DNA of 64,000 nucleotides from Gammaproteobacteria bacterium (GCA_002684495.1 NYVG01000007.1:139959-203958); one strand, 5' to 3'. Numbered from the stretch's first letter, positions 17,330-27,939 are shown. Notes: generated from the sequence alone by a model not told the origin. Numbers and translations are program-made.

Positions 17330-18826
17330 CTACATCCACGACTTTGGGCGCGCTTCAACCAAATACAGGGCGTAATCCGCCAACTGCCGTGCCATATGTG
17401 CCGAAAGGTAAGGTATCGTGACAGTTCTTGAGGCCAGCACCAATCGTAGGTGCGCAACCTGGCGGTGCTGCATAAAGTGCGTTTGCACGAAGTTTATACG
17501 CTGTATTTTAGCCAAGGGTACGACCACATAAGATCGCCCTATAAGCCCTCTGCGCAAGATCAGATGCTCTTTATTCACCGCCACACCGAGGATGCGCCAG
17601 CTGCAATAGGCCGCCCAACCCAACAACGCCGTGATAACGCTCGCAATCGCCACCACCCATGGAGGAAAATTCACAGCCAACATTAACAACAGTGGCAAAC
17701 CTATGACTGCCAACCAATACCAGCGCTTGCGCAAATACAACGAATTCACTGCACTGTAAGGCTCCGTGGCAATCGATGTGTAGGAGCAGTCGAGGGCGTC
17801 TTCAACCAGCATTTGGCTTTGCGCCATGGTAACTGCGGGCACCAGTAATTTTTGATCGCCGTTACCACCGCTGAGTGCATGGGCAATTTGCTCAAATTTG
17901 ACGTTAAATCGCGAGAAATATCGTGCGATCCAATTCTGCTGAATGGCGACGGTTTGAATGCGCCGCTGTCGTACGTGCAACTCCCGCCGACTCAACGCCC
18001 CATGGCCAACAGCAAAACCATCCGGAATCCGACTCAACTGAAAGTTTTTATAAATCAACAGCGATGCCAGCACAGATAAACCCAGCATCAATGCAACACC
18101 GATCAGCAACAACACAAAGCCAATAAGCCAAATCTGTACCGCCGTGGCTTCCAGCACACTGTCCGGGAATAGGGCAACCACGGCCTCCGAACTTAATTGA
18201 GACGACTCTGGCAGTTGGCTATAGACGCCAAGTAATCCAGCTAGAACTAGCCAAGCTTGATTACTGCTCAGACCGTGAATGACTATATCCCTTGTACTCC
18301 GCTGAATCAGAACAACATCGTCCTGAACAAGCTCTGCAGAATCAGAAGCTTGCACAGTCAAGCGGGCATCCACTATCCGTTGCCGCAACGACTCTGCCAA
18401 TGTCCCTTCTAACGCCGCAAGCGTCACCTCTTCTTCACTAGAGCCCGCACTGTCGATGGCCAAGGAGGCCAAGCCTAGCGGTTTAAAGTAAATGGGGCGG
18501 ACTACAGATACATTCTGAATACGCGAAAAATCCAAATCCAGCTGAGCGCGTTGGAAAACCCCCTGTCTTACGATCAGACCAGACTCAGACCACCGGTAGT
18601 CGAAACGACGAACGAACAAAAACGCATACACGAGAATTGATGCGATGGCGGCGCACAACAAAAAGGCCGGCACCCAGAGACTGTCTGCTTGCAGGGTCGC
18701 AATCAATATAGGGGCCAGAGCATAGGCACTGGTGAAGATCTGGCGCAGGCTACGGGCTGCGAAATACACCACTGCCCAATTTGAAAGTTTCGACCATACA
18801 TGGTCCGCATCAGCTACGAGCAACAA
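17330..18826 (-). CDS. large PH-domain membrane protein (YdbT-like)
   Basis: A 498-residue protein with repeated bacterial PH (bPH2) modules between pairs of membrane segments. The repeat can be seen as YRWSESGLIVRQGVFQRAQ, then a similar hydrophobic pair with GFAVGHGALSRRELHVRQRR, then HLILRRGLIGRSYVVVPLAK, each followed by a conserved RIQ or KIQ segment. This is the architecture of Bacillus YdbT. The first codon appears to be TTG at 18826, directly after the TAG of the upstream gene, with no in-frame ATG nearby. It is co-transcribed with the smaller YdbS-like gene, as is usual for this pair. The role is unknown, possibly envelope-related. Confidence 0.82.
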   Translation of the reverse strand: MLLVADADHVWSKLSNWAVVYFAARSLRQIFTSAYALAPILIATLQADSLWVPAFLLCAAIASILVYAFLFVRRFDYRWSESGLIVRQGVFQRAQLDLDFSRIQNVSVVRPIYFKPLGLASLAIDSAGSSEEEVTLAALEGTLAESLRQRIVDARLTVQASDSAELVQDDVVLIQRSTRDIVIHGLSSNQAWLVLAGLLGVYSQLPESSQLSSEAVVALFPDSVLEATAVQIWLIGFVLLLIGVALMLGLSVLASLLIYKNFQLSRIPDGFAVGHGALSRRELHVRQRRIQTVAIQQNWIARYFSRFNVKFEQIAHALSGGNGDQKLLVPAVTMAQSQMLVEDALDCSYTSIATEPYSAVNSLYLRKRWYWLAVIGLPLLLMLAVNFPPWVVAIASVITALLGWAAYCSWRILGVAVNKEHLILRRGLIGRSYVVVPLAKIQRINFVQTHFMQHRQVAHLRLVLASRTVTIPYLSAHMARQLADYALYLVEARPKSWM

Positions 18827-18827
18827 C

Positions 18828-19358
18828 CTAACCCTGAGTAGATTGGGCGTCGAGCAGACGTTGTCGCAACTGCTCAGCGGTAGCGACGTTCAAACCCGGG
18901 ATTGTGAATGTCTCGGTTTCAGTGCCGGCACTAAAGATACGCAGCCCCGCCAACTCCAGATACTTATCAACCGGCCCTCTGGCCACCTCAATATGTTGCA
19001 ACCGCACAAGGGGTTGGATGATTTGCTTGCGCCAAAAAATGCCTTTGCGCAAGGCAATGTCATGTTCTCTGAGGGCATAACCAGAACGCTGGCAGGACCA
19101 ATAAGTGAGTGCTGGAAACACTGGCAATACCACTAATATGCTCAAGCCGCGGCGCCATTCCTCAGGCAAAAACAGCCAGACAACCGCAAAAGCCACCACG
19201 GCGACAACGATCATCCAGACCAGAACTAGGACGAATTGGGCGAGCACATAGCGCCGTTCAAGAGGCACAAAATCAATGGACTGGATAGCTGGTAATTGCG
19301 CAATGTCGACGCTGAGGTTAGTGAACAAAGCCCATCTCCGGTAGCTTTTAAGCCGCAC
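18828..19358 (-). CDS. small PH-domain membrane protein (YdbS-like)
   Basis: A 176-residue protein with two adjacent membrane segments (FVLVLVWMIVVAVVAFAVVWLF and a following GLSILVVLPVFPALTYW). One bPH2 module follows: GYALREHDIALRKGIFWRK then PLVRLQHIEVARGPVDK. It ends immediately before the start of the larger PH-domain gene, so the two are one operon. Pairs of this kind are common in bacteria and are thought to form a membrane complex, but no biochemical role is established that I can name. The start is probably ATG 19358 with no strong ribosome binding site. Confidence 0.82.
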   Translation of the reverse strand: MRLKSYRRWALFTNLSVDIAQLPAIQSIDFVPLERRYVLAQFVLVLVWMIVVAVVAFAVVWLFLPEEWRRGLSILVVLPVFPALTYWSCQRSGYALREHDIALRKGIFWRKQIIQPLVRLQHIEVARGPVDKYLELAGLRIFSAGTETETFTIPGLNVATAEQLRQRLLDAQSTQG

Positions 19359-19427
19359 AGTGTGCCGCCTACCAAAGCTGATGGCTAGGCTGGTCGCAGA
19401 TCTTTGTAACTAAGCGAGCAGGCTTGC

Positions 19428-19991
19428 TTACTGCAAATTGCCCTCTGCACTGCCCTGGGTACAGGTAACCACCGCTACAAATTCTCTACCAATGGCTAAG
19501 CTATGGCTCAAGCATGGATCAAAAGGTCGGTAGGTCACCGTTCGGCCTAACAAGGCAATGCCAATATAGCCGCGCATTTGCAATTCGCCTCTCTGATTAA
19601 CCTTCATCGTTGAGGAATAGGTATTACCTGATCTGGGGTCATAAATTTCGCCATGCCAAACACCCTTATCAAAGCGATAGTCCACCAGCATATTAAGGCC
19701 CATTAGATATCTTGCGCGCAACTGCGGATCTGGGTTTTGATCATCTCGCCGCGGTGTGCCCACGGGCCATGCGCTTTTCTCACCCTCTAGATAACGCAAC
19801 TCTCCAGGCCGAAATGCAATAATTTTGGCCTCTAAAGTTTCACCGACCTGCTCAACCCAAAGTATTGATCCATCGTCACGCCAAAGACCGGTAACATCTT
19901 CTGGAGCCGCAGCTGACGCATAGGACATGGTCCCAAGAAGGATGCTCAGCAGGCCAACATTGGACAAGGGTTTCAAATAGCGCACGCTCAA
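19428..19991 (-). CDS. exported DUF2147 domain protein
   Basis: A 187-residue secreted protein. The N-terminus has a signal peptide, with basic residues then VGLLSILLGTMSYASAAA and a cleavage-like ASAAAPED. The mature part matches DUF2147: DVTGLWRDDG, KGVWHGEIYDPRSG, YSSTMKV, LQMRGYIG and LLGRTVTYRPFD. Members are small periplasmic beta-barrel-like proteins of unknown function. After DUF2147 the tail continues with two Cys (FDPCLSH, VVTCTQG) that could form a disulfide. It is a single gene. A short inverted repeat at 19412-19429 overlaps its stop but has no T run. Confidence 0.8.
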   Translation of the reverse strand: MSVRYLKPLSNVGLLSILLGTMSYASAAAPEDVTGLWRDDGSILWVEQVGETLEAKIIAFRPGELRYLEGEKSAWPVGTPRRDDQNPDPQLRARYLMGLNMLVDYRFDKGVWHGEIYDPRSGNTYSSTMKVNQRGELQMRGYIGIALLGRTVTYRPFDPCLSHSLAIGREFVAVVTCTQGSAEGNLQ

Positions 19992-20080
19992 CTCCTGCTC
20001 ATTTTATTGCTTGTATTTTCGACTCCGAGATTCAGAGTGCCAGAGCTATCGGCACATATCGCGAAAATCCGCCAAGGTCT

Positions 20081-21475
20081 TTACGGCATCGGATAGTCCA
20101 ATGGACCAAGAACGCGTTCAAACATAGCACCGGCCGCCAACAAACCAGACTCATTAAAGCGCGCGCCGATAAGTTGCACTGATTGCGGCAGGCCATCGCT
20201 GTCTAAGCCTGCCGGTACGTTGAGGGTCGGGTGCCCTGAGTAGTCGAAGGGCGCGGTGAAAGACAAAAATGGCGCAGATTCAGGTTCTAGGCCACCTTGC
20301 TCCATCTGCGCAACAGATGGCCCAGCAATTGGCATGGTCGGTGCCAGCAGCACGTCTACTTCAGTGAGGACCCCATCAAGCTCAGTGCGGAACCGATCAC
20401 GCAAGTTCTGCAATTGCGCATATTCGTCAGCTGACACGGTACGACCAAGTTCTAATAGCCACGTCAGTCCAGGGCCATATCTGTGTGATTGTTGAGGGTA
20501 CATGTTTGCATGGGCACGCATACACTCTACCGCACAGCTTTTACCCCAATCCACGGCCAACTGGTAATAACTTGGTGGCATCGTGACCTTTCGAACCTCG
20601 ACTTTGGTCCCTGCTCGGGCAAGGGCATCAGCAAGAACTTGGGTAACCGCAGCAGGCACACCCGCACTAATGTAAGTCTCATCTATGCCCACAATCACAG
20701 GTTTGTTGGATGGCTGCAGGTACGAAAGATAGGACGGCACCGGCATGTCGGCGCTATTGGGATCTTGCGGGTCATAACCGGCAATGGCCTGGAGCATCCG
20801 CGCGGCATCCTCAACACTGCGAGTCATTGGGCCAATATGATCCAAACTATTCGCCAGCGGAAAGGCCCCGTGGAGACTGACTCTGCCATAGGTCGGTTTC
20901 AAACCCACCAAACCATTGCATGCGGAGGGAAAGCGAATACTGCCGCCGGTATCTGAACCCAAGGACGCGTAGGCAAGGCCTGCTGCTACGGCCACACCAG
21001 ACCCCGAGGACGACACACCGCTCCAAGCATCTGGCGCCCACGGATTTACCGGCGCTGTAATTGAGGGGTGATGGCTGCCATAGGCGCCTTCGGTAAGTTG
21101 GGTCTTACCGATAATAACCGCACCAGCAGCACGCAGCCGGGTAACCACAGTAGCGTCATAATCTGGCTTAAAATCGCGCATGACATCAGTGCCGCTAGCG
21201 GTTTCAACCCCAGCGGTAAACAGCAAATCCTTGATCGCGATGGGTACACCGTGCAGTACACCAAGCGGCGCACCGTTCTGGCGTGACTCATCACAGGCCT
21301 GGGCCTCAGCCAGTGCAGTATCGGTAAGCAGTCGGGCATAGCTCTGGTAGTTACCGTCATGCTCTTCGCAGCGTCGAAGCATACTGCGGGTCACATCTAA
21401 ACTTGCAAGCGCACCACTCTTTACCTGTCGGCACAGCCACGACAGTGATTGGGAATGCAAAGGCGATTGACTCAT
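20081..21475 (-). CDS. amidase signature family hydrolase
   Basis: A 464-residue amidase with the catalytic Lys in VPIAIKDLLF and nucleophile Ser in SDTGGSIRFPS. The glycine-serine loop is variant, GVSSSGSGVAV instead of GGSSGGS, but keeps the serines. The sequence after the nucleophile (ACNGLVGLKPTYGRVSLHGAFPLA) is GatA-like. No gatB or gatC is nearby, so a catabolic amidase is more likely. It is 30 bases downstream of a BCCT transporter on the same strand. The pair may import and hydrolyse a quaternary-ammonium or other small amide, which is inference from context only. Confidence 0.88.
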   Translation of the reverse strand: MSQSPLHSQSLSWLCRQVKSGALASLDVTRSMLRRCEEHDGNYQSYARLLTDTALAEAQACDESRQNGAPLGVLHGVPIAIKDLLFTAGVETASGTDVMRDFKPDYDATVVTRLRAAGAVIIGKTQLTEGAYGSHHPSITAPVNPWAPDAWSGVSSSGSGVAVAAGLAYASLGSDTGGSIRFPSACNGLVGLKPTYGRVSLHGAFPLANSLDHIGPMTRSVEDAARMLQAIAGYDPQDPNSADMPVPSYLSYLQPSNKPVIVGIDETYISAGVPAAVTQVLADALARAGTKVEVRKVTMPPSYYQLAVDWGKSCAVECMRAHANMYPQQSHRYGPGLTWLLELGRTVSADEYAQLQNLRDRFRTELDGVLTEVDVLLAPTMPIAGPSVAQMEQGGLEPESAPFLSFTAPFDYSGHPTLNVPAGLDSDGLPQSVQLIGARFNESGLLAAGAMFERVLGPLDYPMP

Positions 21476-21505
21476 ACCACTTTAATCTATGACTTTTCCG
21501 CGTAT

Positions 21506-23083
21506 TCAGTCAGCTGCAATTGCAGGACTGGCTTGGTTCGCTGTGTCTGCTCGCAATGATTTATAGAGGGACATAGTCAACAACACGATCACCGCAAATA
21601 ACGGGACCGAGACCAGTGTCACCGCCGACTGCAATGGTTTTAGTCCACCCAGATATACCAGCGTGATCGGCAACAGCCCAAGCAGAAACGCCCAGAACAC
21701 ACGATGCCAGCGGGCTGGATGCTGAGTGGGCAGCAATTCCTCTGTGGCCGAGGCCGCCAAGGTATACGAAGAGGAGTCATAACTGGTCGCGGCGAAGATG
21801 ACGCAGACGACGGTAAACAGCACCAATACCAGTTTCGGCCAGGGCAGCGTGCTGAGCACACCGACGATAGCACTCGGCGCGCCGGCACTATTCATGGTTT
21901 CGAGCACCGGGTACATGCCATTCAGCTCAAGATAAATGGCGTAATTGCCGAGTACTGAGAAGAACACCACACTGCCTAGGGTGCCATAGCCAATACAACC
22001 AAGTATCATCTGTCGCAAAGTTCTGCCACGGGATATTTTACAAATAAAAATGCCCATGTACGGGCCTAATGCCAACCACCATGCCCAATAAAAAACCGTC
22101 CATGATTCAACAAAACTCGACGTTTGCGACGCATCAGCCCACGTGCTCATGCGCACAAAGTTCTGCATCATATGACCCACCGATTCGAAGCCTAATTCGA
22201 CAATGAACAGAGTTGGTCCCACCAGCAAAATAAACAGTAATAACGCGAAGGCGAGACCCACGTTCCAATCACTAAGGCGTTTAATGCCGCGTTCCAGGCC
22301 AAACCAAACGCTGGTGGCAAAAATTACCGTTACGACAAAGATAACGATTAGATCAAGGCTAAAACCCCATGCTGCTCGATCTAGACCAAACAATTCAGTC
22401 ATGCACATGCCAATCAGCGGTACAGCCAAACCAATACCGGTACTGCAGGCGCCTACTAACCCAATGACGAAGAGCAAATCGATAATGCGGCCCAGCAAAC
22501 CGTTCGCCTGGCGTCCAATAATTGGCTCGCAGGCTTCGCTCAAACGTAAAGATTTAGCACCCCGCACATAGTAACTGTAGCTCACAGCCACACCGGGCAG
22601 GCAATAGAGCGCCCATCCGATTAAACCCCAGTGAAAAATAGGGTAACTGACCGCCCAATTAAGGGCCTCTGGAGTACCCGCAGCCACCGAAAATGGCGGA
22701 CTTTCGTAGTAATGGGCCCATTCCACAGTACCCCAGTACAAAATACTGGTGCCAATGCCGCCACAAAATAACATCGCCGACCAGCTGAAGGTGGAGAAGT
22801 CGGGTCGTGTATCGCCAAGTCTGATATCGCCATACCGACTCAGCGCCAGGTACAGGAGGAATATCAGCGTCGCCACCGAGCCTATTAAATATAGGATGCC
22901 AAAATTATGGGTCAGATAATCAAAGGCTTTACCCAAGATCCGTTGTCCATCTTCAGGATACAGGGCTAGTGGCAAGCACAATGACAGGATAATAATTACG
23001 CTGCCAAAAAAGATCGGCCGATCCAACCCATGCCCGAAGCCATGCTGCGGTTCTGGTATAGGTTTCGGTTGAGATTCTTGCAT
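21506..23083 (-). CDS. BCCT family transporter
   Basis: A 525-residue betaine/carnitine/choline-type transporter, hydrophobic throughout and consistent with 12 membrane segments. The family hallmark is present as WTVFYWAWWLALGPYMGIF followed by KISRGRTLRQ, together with GTSILYWGTVEWAHYY in an early helix and the SYDSSSYTLA segment late. The tryptophan box is close to that of BetP/BetT-type members. Long N- and C-terminal osmosensing tails are absent. Substrates of the family carry a quaternary ammonium or a dimethylsulfonio group. Co-transcription with the amidase at 20081 hints at uptake of an amide-bearing substrate. Confidence 0.9.
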   Translation of the reverse strand: MQESQPKPIPEPQHGFGHGLDRPIFFGSVIIILSLCLPLALYPEDGQRILGKAFDYLTHNFGILYLIGSVATLIFLLYLALSRYGDIRLGDTRPDFSTFSWSAMLFCGGIGTSILYWGTVEWAHYYESPPFSVAAGTPEALNWAVSYPIFHWGLIGWALYCLPGVAVSYSYYVRGAKSLRLSEACEPIIGRQANGLLGRIIDLLFVIGLVGACSTGIGLAVPLIGMCMTELFGLDRAAWGFSLDLIVIFVVTVIFATSVWFGLERGIKRLSDWNVGLAFALLLFILLVGPTLFIVELGFESVGHMMQNFVRMSTWADASQTSSFVESWTVFYWAWWLALGPYMGIFICKISRGRTLRQMILGCIGYGTLGSVVFFSVLGNYAIYLELNGMYPVLETMNSAGAPSAIVGVLSTLPWPKLVLVLFTVVCVIFAATSYDSSSYTLAASATEELLPTQHPARWHRVFWAFLLGLLPITLVYLGGLKPLQSAVTLVSVPLFAVIVLLTMSLYKSLRADTANQASPAIAAD

Positions 23084-23142
23084 GTTGTATCGCTATTGTT
23101 TCGCTTCGGCCGCTTTGCGCTCTACACTAAAGGGCCACAAAG

Positions 23143-24144
23143 GTGGATTGCAAGTTGACACCACGAGCACAACTAGAACCCAACAACGAGGAGAGCAGCA
23201 TAAGCGATCTTGCCGACACTTTAGAGTTTCGCCACATGGGCTACAGTCTGTTTACCCGCCTGTGGCCGGCTACTACGCCTCGTGCTCGCGCCAGTGTACT
23301 CATCGCTCATGGCATGGGTGAACACAGTGGTCGTTACCAAGCGCTGGCGCAAGTTCTCAACGGCGCCGGCTATCATGTGCTCACCCCTGACCTACGCGGA
23401 CACGGCCGCAGTCGGCCCGAGTACTGTGCACCCGGCGACATGGGCTATGACGGTTGGCAACGCAGCCTCTTAGATCTGCACTTACTACAGCGATGGCTCA
23501 GCAACCGTTACGCGAGACCGGTTGTTTTGATCGGCCACAGCATGGGAGCGATGCTCGCGCAGCAATATCTCGGCTACTTCGGTCATACCTTAGCTGCCTG
23601 CTTACTCAGCGGTTCCACCGGAGCACTGCCCGCGCTAACTACTCTGGGTGGTGAGTTATTAGCGACCTTCGACAGTCAACGTCTCGGACCCCACGCCCAG
23701 AGTCCGTTGCTCAGAGACAACTTGTTCGCAGCCAACAATAAGCGCTTCGAAAATCTCCCAGACGCAGCTACCCAACAGGGTTTCGGCTGGCTAAGCCGTG
23801 ACCCAGAACAGGTCGCAGCGTACATAGCCGACCCACTGTGCGGCGCCGTCTTGTGCAGTAGTAGCTTGGCCGGAATGTTCGGTGGTCTGCGTCGTGGCTG
23901 CCGTGCCAGCCATATTGCGTGCATCCCGAAAGATCTGCCCATTCGCTTTATCAGCGGCACAGACGACCCCGTGCACAATAACGAGCACGGCATTCGTCGT
24001 CTCATACGTCGCTACGAAAAAGCCCAACTTAATGTCTCCCACCAATTCTATTCGGGGGGGCGCCATGAGATGTTCAACGAGACCAACCGTGCAGAAGTAT
24101 TCGATGATCAGCTGGGTTGGCTTGAGGAGATAGATTTTGCCTGA
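23143..24144 (+). CDS. alpha/beta hydrolase, monoacylglycerol lipase-like (S33)
   Basis: A serine hydrolase of the lysophospholipase/serine aminopeptidase S33 type. The oxyanion region is LIAHGMGEHSGRY, the nucleophile elbow is LIGHSMGAMLA, and the acid and His occur in SGTDDPV and GGRHEMFNE. The start is uncertain. An in-frame TTG at 23143 gives 333 residues, but the best ribosome binding site (GAGGAG, 23188-23193) lies 6 bases before an ATA codon at 23200. That ATA would give a 314-residue protein beginning just before the conserved region. The 3' end overlaps the start of the next amidase, so the two are probably coupled. Likely substrates are monoacylglycerols or short esters. Confidence 0.82.
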   Translation: MDCKLTPRAQLEPNNEESSISDLADTLEFRHMGYSLFTRLWPATTPRARASVLIAHGMGEHSGRYQALAQVLNGAGYHVLTPDLRGHGRSRPEYCAPGDMGYDGWQRSLLDLHLLQRWLSNRYARPVVLIGHSMGAMLAQQYLGYFGHTLAACLLSGSTGALPALTTLGGELLATFDSQRLGPHAQSPLLRDNLFAANNKRFENLPDAATQQGFGWLSRDPEQVAAYIADPLCGAVLCSSSLAGMFGGLRRGCRASHIACIPKDLPIRFISGTDDPVHNNEHGIRRLIRRYEKAQLNVSHQFYSGGRHEMFNETNRAEVFDDQLGWLEEIDFA

Positions 24145-25576
24145 CCACAACCCGGCGCCATTATGGGACGACGCGCTAACACTGTGCCGCGATTTACAAC
24201 GCGGCACCATCAGTGCGGTGGATCTGATGCGCAACGTTTACGCCCGCATCCAGGCCGTTAACCCTACCGTCAATGCGCTCGTGAACCTACTTGATGAACA
24301 GGAGGCATTGGCTCTGGCAGAAGCCGCCGATCAGGTACCTATTGCTGAACGCGGACCACTACACGGCCTGCCGATGGCGCCGAAAGATGCGGTAGCCGTG
24401 CGTGGCTTTCCAACGACTTGGGGATTTAAACCCTTTGCAAGCAGAATTGAAGAACACGACAGCACTCTGGCTAAACGTATGCGTGACGCGGGCGCCATCT
24501 TCATCGGTCACAGCAACATGCCTGAGTTTGGTTTGGGCTCGAATACATTCAATGCGTTATTCGGTGCCACACTCAACCCCTACGACACCAGTAGAAGTGC
24601 TGGGGGCAGCAGCGGCGGTGCGGCCGTTGCTTTGGCCACCGATATGCTGCCTCTGGCTGATGGCAGCGATATGGGCGGGTCTCTACGGAACCCGGCCAGT
24701 TTCTGCAACGTAGTAGGATTTCGTCCCTCAATAGGTCGTACGCCTATAAGTCGCGGCTTTGGCTGGTACGGTCGATTGGTCACCTCTGGTCCAATGGCAA
24801 AAACAGTGGCCGATACCAGTCTTTTGATGTCCGTTTTGGCGGGGCCGGATGCCACTGATCCATTAACGCTCCCAGAGTCTGGTGACTATTTTCTAGACGC
24901 GCTGGTGCCGGCCCAAATTGACGCCACTCAGCCTATTAAAGTTGCTGTGAGCGAGGATCTGGGAACTCTGCCAATCGATTCTAGCGTACGCTCGGTAATA
25001 CAGAATGCCGCACAAGTGTTTAGCAATCTCGGTGCGCAGGTTGTCCAAGACCACCCTAACCTCGCGGGCGCAATGGAAGTTTTTCAGACCCAGCGAGCAG
25101 CCGGTTTACGCACCCTTGGCCGGAGCCTGGATCTGGCGATTCCAAATTGGCGCGACGACGCCAAAGACACCGCGATCTGGAATATAGAGCGGGGCTTTGC
25201 CCTAACAGCTAACGAACTGCTAAATGCGGAGCAGCTGCGCACTAAAATCTATGCCGATACCGCAGCATTCTTTCAGCGCTACGATGTGTTGGCCTTACCC
25301 GCAGCCCAGGTACCGCCCTTTGCAATCGAGCAAGCATGGGTTAGCGAGATTGACGGTATTAACTTAGAGACCTATATCGACTGGATGGCCGTGTGCTGCA
25401 TGATTACCGTTACCGGCTTACCGACGCTGTCGATCCCAGCGGGGTTTACCTCAGCGGGCTTGCCCATCGGCGTGCAACTTGTGGGCAAACCCAGAGGTGA
25501 CCTAGCGTTGCTCAAAATCGCTCATTGTTTCGAGCAATCCACGCAGTTTTATAAACAGCGACCAAGTATAATCTAG
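24137..25576 (+). CDS. amidase signature family hydrolase
   Basis: A 479-residue amidase. The catalytic Lys is in PMAPKDAVAV, the cis-Ser in GGSSGGAAVALA, and the nucleophile in SDMGGSLRNPAS. It is closest in style to aryl-acylamidase and 6-aminohexanoate-cyclic-dimer hydrolase members. Translation starts at a TTG at 24137, inside the 3' end of the lipase-like gene, with GAGGAG just upstream (24125-24130). It is thus translationally coupled to that hydrolase. The pair could act on an ester and an amide of the same compound. Paralogous to, but clearly different from, the amidases at 8688 and 20081. Confidence 0.88.
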   Translation: MPDHNPAPLWDDALTLCRDLQRGTISAVDLMRNVYARIQAVNPTVNALVNLLDEQEALALAEAADQVPIAERGPLHGLPMAPKDAVAVRGFPTTWGFKPFASRIEEHDSTLAKRMRDAGAIFIGHSNMPEFGLGSNTFNALFGATLNPYDTSRSAGGSSGGAAVALATDMLPLADGSDMGGSLRNPASFCNVVGFRPSIGRTPISRGFGWYGRLVTSGPMAKTVADTSLLMSVLAGPDATDPLTLPESGDYFLDALVPAQIDATQPIKVAVSEDLGTLPIDSSVRSVIQNAAQVFSNLGAQVVQDHPNLAGAMEVFQTQRAAGLRTLGRSLDLAIPNWRDDAKDTAIWNIERGFALTANELLNAEQLRTKIYADTAAFFQRYDVLALPAAQVPPFAIEQAWVSEIDGINLETYIDWMAVCCMITVTGLPTLSIPAGFTSAGLPIGVQLVGKPRGDLALLKIAHCFEQSTQFYKQRPSII

Positions 25577-25599
25577 CGTCTGAATTATTCATTGCTGCT

Positions 25600-26046
25600 A
25601 TGACACCAAAGCCTCAAGAACTGCCCAGACTTTACTCGATGTTCAGTATCGGCCTAGTAACCTTTTTCTGTTCGTTGCTTGCTGGCGGCTATCTGTTGTA
25701 CGCCAACTACAAAGCCTTAGGCATGCGCAAGATGGCGCATTACATCCTAGCTGCAACCGTCATGGTCTTCGCTGTATTTTTATGGGCACTGTCTGGCTAT
25801 ATCGAAGGTGCCAGTAGCGCTGAAGAAATGCCACAACTGCCAATCACGCTCAATTTAGTCGCTGCTGTCGCCCAGGCCATTGTCGCTGTAGTGGCAACCC
25901 AATTTCTTCAGGGCCCCATGTTCGCCACCTTTAAAGAGATGCAGGGGAATTATCATTCAACCTGGCAAGCCTTGTTTATCGGCCTGTGCGCGGCTTTTTT
26001 AATATCTATGCTTATGGCTCTAATCGCCGGCCTTATCCGGTTATAG
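25600..26046 (+). CDS. uncharacterised four-helix membrane protein
   Basis: A 148-residue protein with about four hydrophobic segments: SIGLVTFFCSLLAGGYLLYA, YILAATVMVFAVFLWALSG, TLNLVAAVAQAIVAVVA and LFIGLCAAFLISMLMALIAG. Short polar loops separate them and a soluble stretch (FLQGPMFATFKEMQGNYHS) precedes the last. It lies 23 bases after the amidase and may be in its transcript. I do not recognise the family. The layout resembles small inner-membrane proteins of unknown function, and there are no catalytic motifs. Confidence 0.6.
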   Translation: MTPKPQELPRLYSMFSIGLVTFFCSLLAGGYLLYANYKALGMRKMAHYILAATVMVFAVFLWALSGYIEGASSAEEMPQLPITLNLVAAVAQAIVAVVATQFLQGPMFATFKEMQGNYHSTWQALFIGLCAAFLISMLMALIAGLIRL

Positions 26047-26071
26047 ACAAGCTGCCTTAAGTTAACTGCCG

Positions 26072-26749
26072 TCAGTGCGACTCCGCATGCGGCTCTGGGA
26101 CGCTGAGAAAACGTTTTTGAAAATCCTCTTTTGAGTTGATGCGCGGATAATCCGCATCCGGCACATCGATCTGCAAAAATTCGCATAACGGCGCCCAACC
26201 GTCACCTGGCTCGATGACCAACAATTTGCTGCGCGGTACGCTATTGATCACCTCCTGATTATGGCGCTCGAAACAATTGATCACATGTTGCTTTTCATCC
26301 ATGCGCATGCCGAAAACGCCATCCCAAATCACTTCGTAAAGCATCTTGATGCGATCTTGGCCCTGGCTTTCAACTTCGCCCCGCTGCTCCGCTGCCGCAA
26401 GATCCATGCGCCCTCGTTCTGAAGACAGCCAAATGGTCTGCATAACACTGGCATACCACTGCTCGGCGTCGCGCCGCGTCAAAATAACTTTAGCGTCTGG
26501 AAAAACCTTCAATTGTTGTCGCCAGAAATTACAAGACGGCCAGTCCACTGCCGCCTGATAGCCGACAAATAGCGTTTCCCAATCCACGCTCTGACCCGCG
26601 GCAGCCGCCCGCCATTGCTCTACATGGTGCGGCACCAGGGGCATTTCCATCATGTGGTAACACTTATCGAAGCCCAGGCGTTCTAACGCCAACTTCAACG
26701 ACAAAGTACCCGTACGACCAAATCCAGCCCCAATTACCTTAAGCCCCAT
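26072..26749 (-). CDS. sulfotransferase-family P-loop protein
   Basis: A 225-residue protein of the sulfotransferase superfamily. The N-terminal PAPS-binding loop is VIGAGFGRTGTLSLKLALE, and the 3'-phosphate region is VILTRRDAEQWYASV. The C-terminal half has VINSVPRSKLLVIEPGDGW, which belongs to the same fold. It matches the group of short sulfotransferase-like proteins found in many bacteria and fungi, annotated as family members without a known acceptor. It lies 53 bases after the class III alcohol dehydrogenase on the same strand, but co-transcription is uncertain. It is convergent with the membrane protein at 25600. Confidence 0.82.
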   Translation of the reverse strand: MGLKVIGAGFGRTGTLSLKLALERLGFDKCYHMMEMPLVPHHVEQWRAAAAGQSVDWETLFVGYQAAVDWPSCNFWRQQLKVFPDAKVILTRRDAEQWYASVMQTIWLSSERGRMDLAAAEQRGEVESQGQDRIKMLYEVIWDGVFGMRMDEKQHVINCFERHNQEVINSVPRSKLLVIEPGDGWAPLCEFLQIDVPDADYPRINSKEDFQKRFLSVPEPHAESH

Positions 26750-26802
26750 AGCATCCTCGCTTACTGCTAATATTTTTTGTTAGTTAAGTTGATTGACTCA
26801 AT

Positions 26803-27939
<1,137 letters not shown>

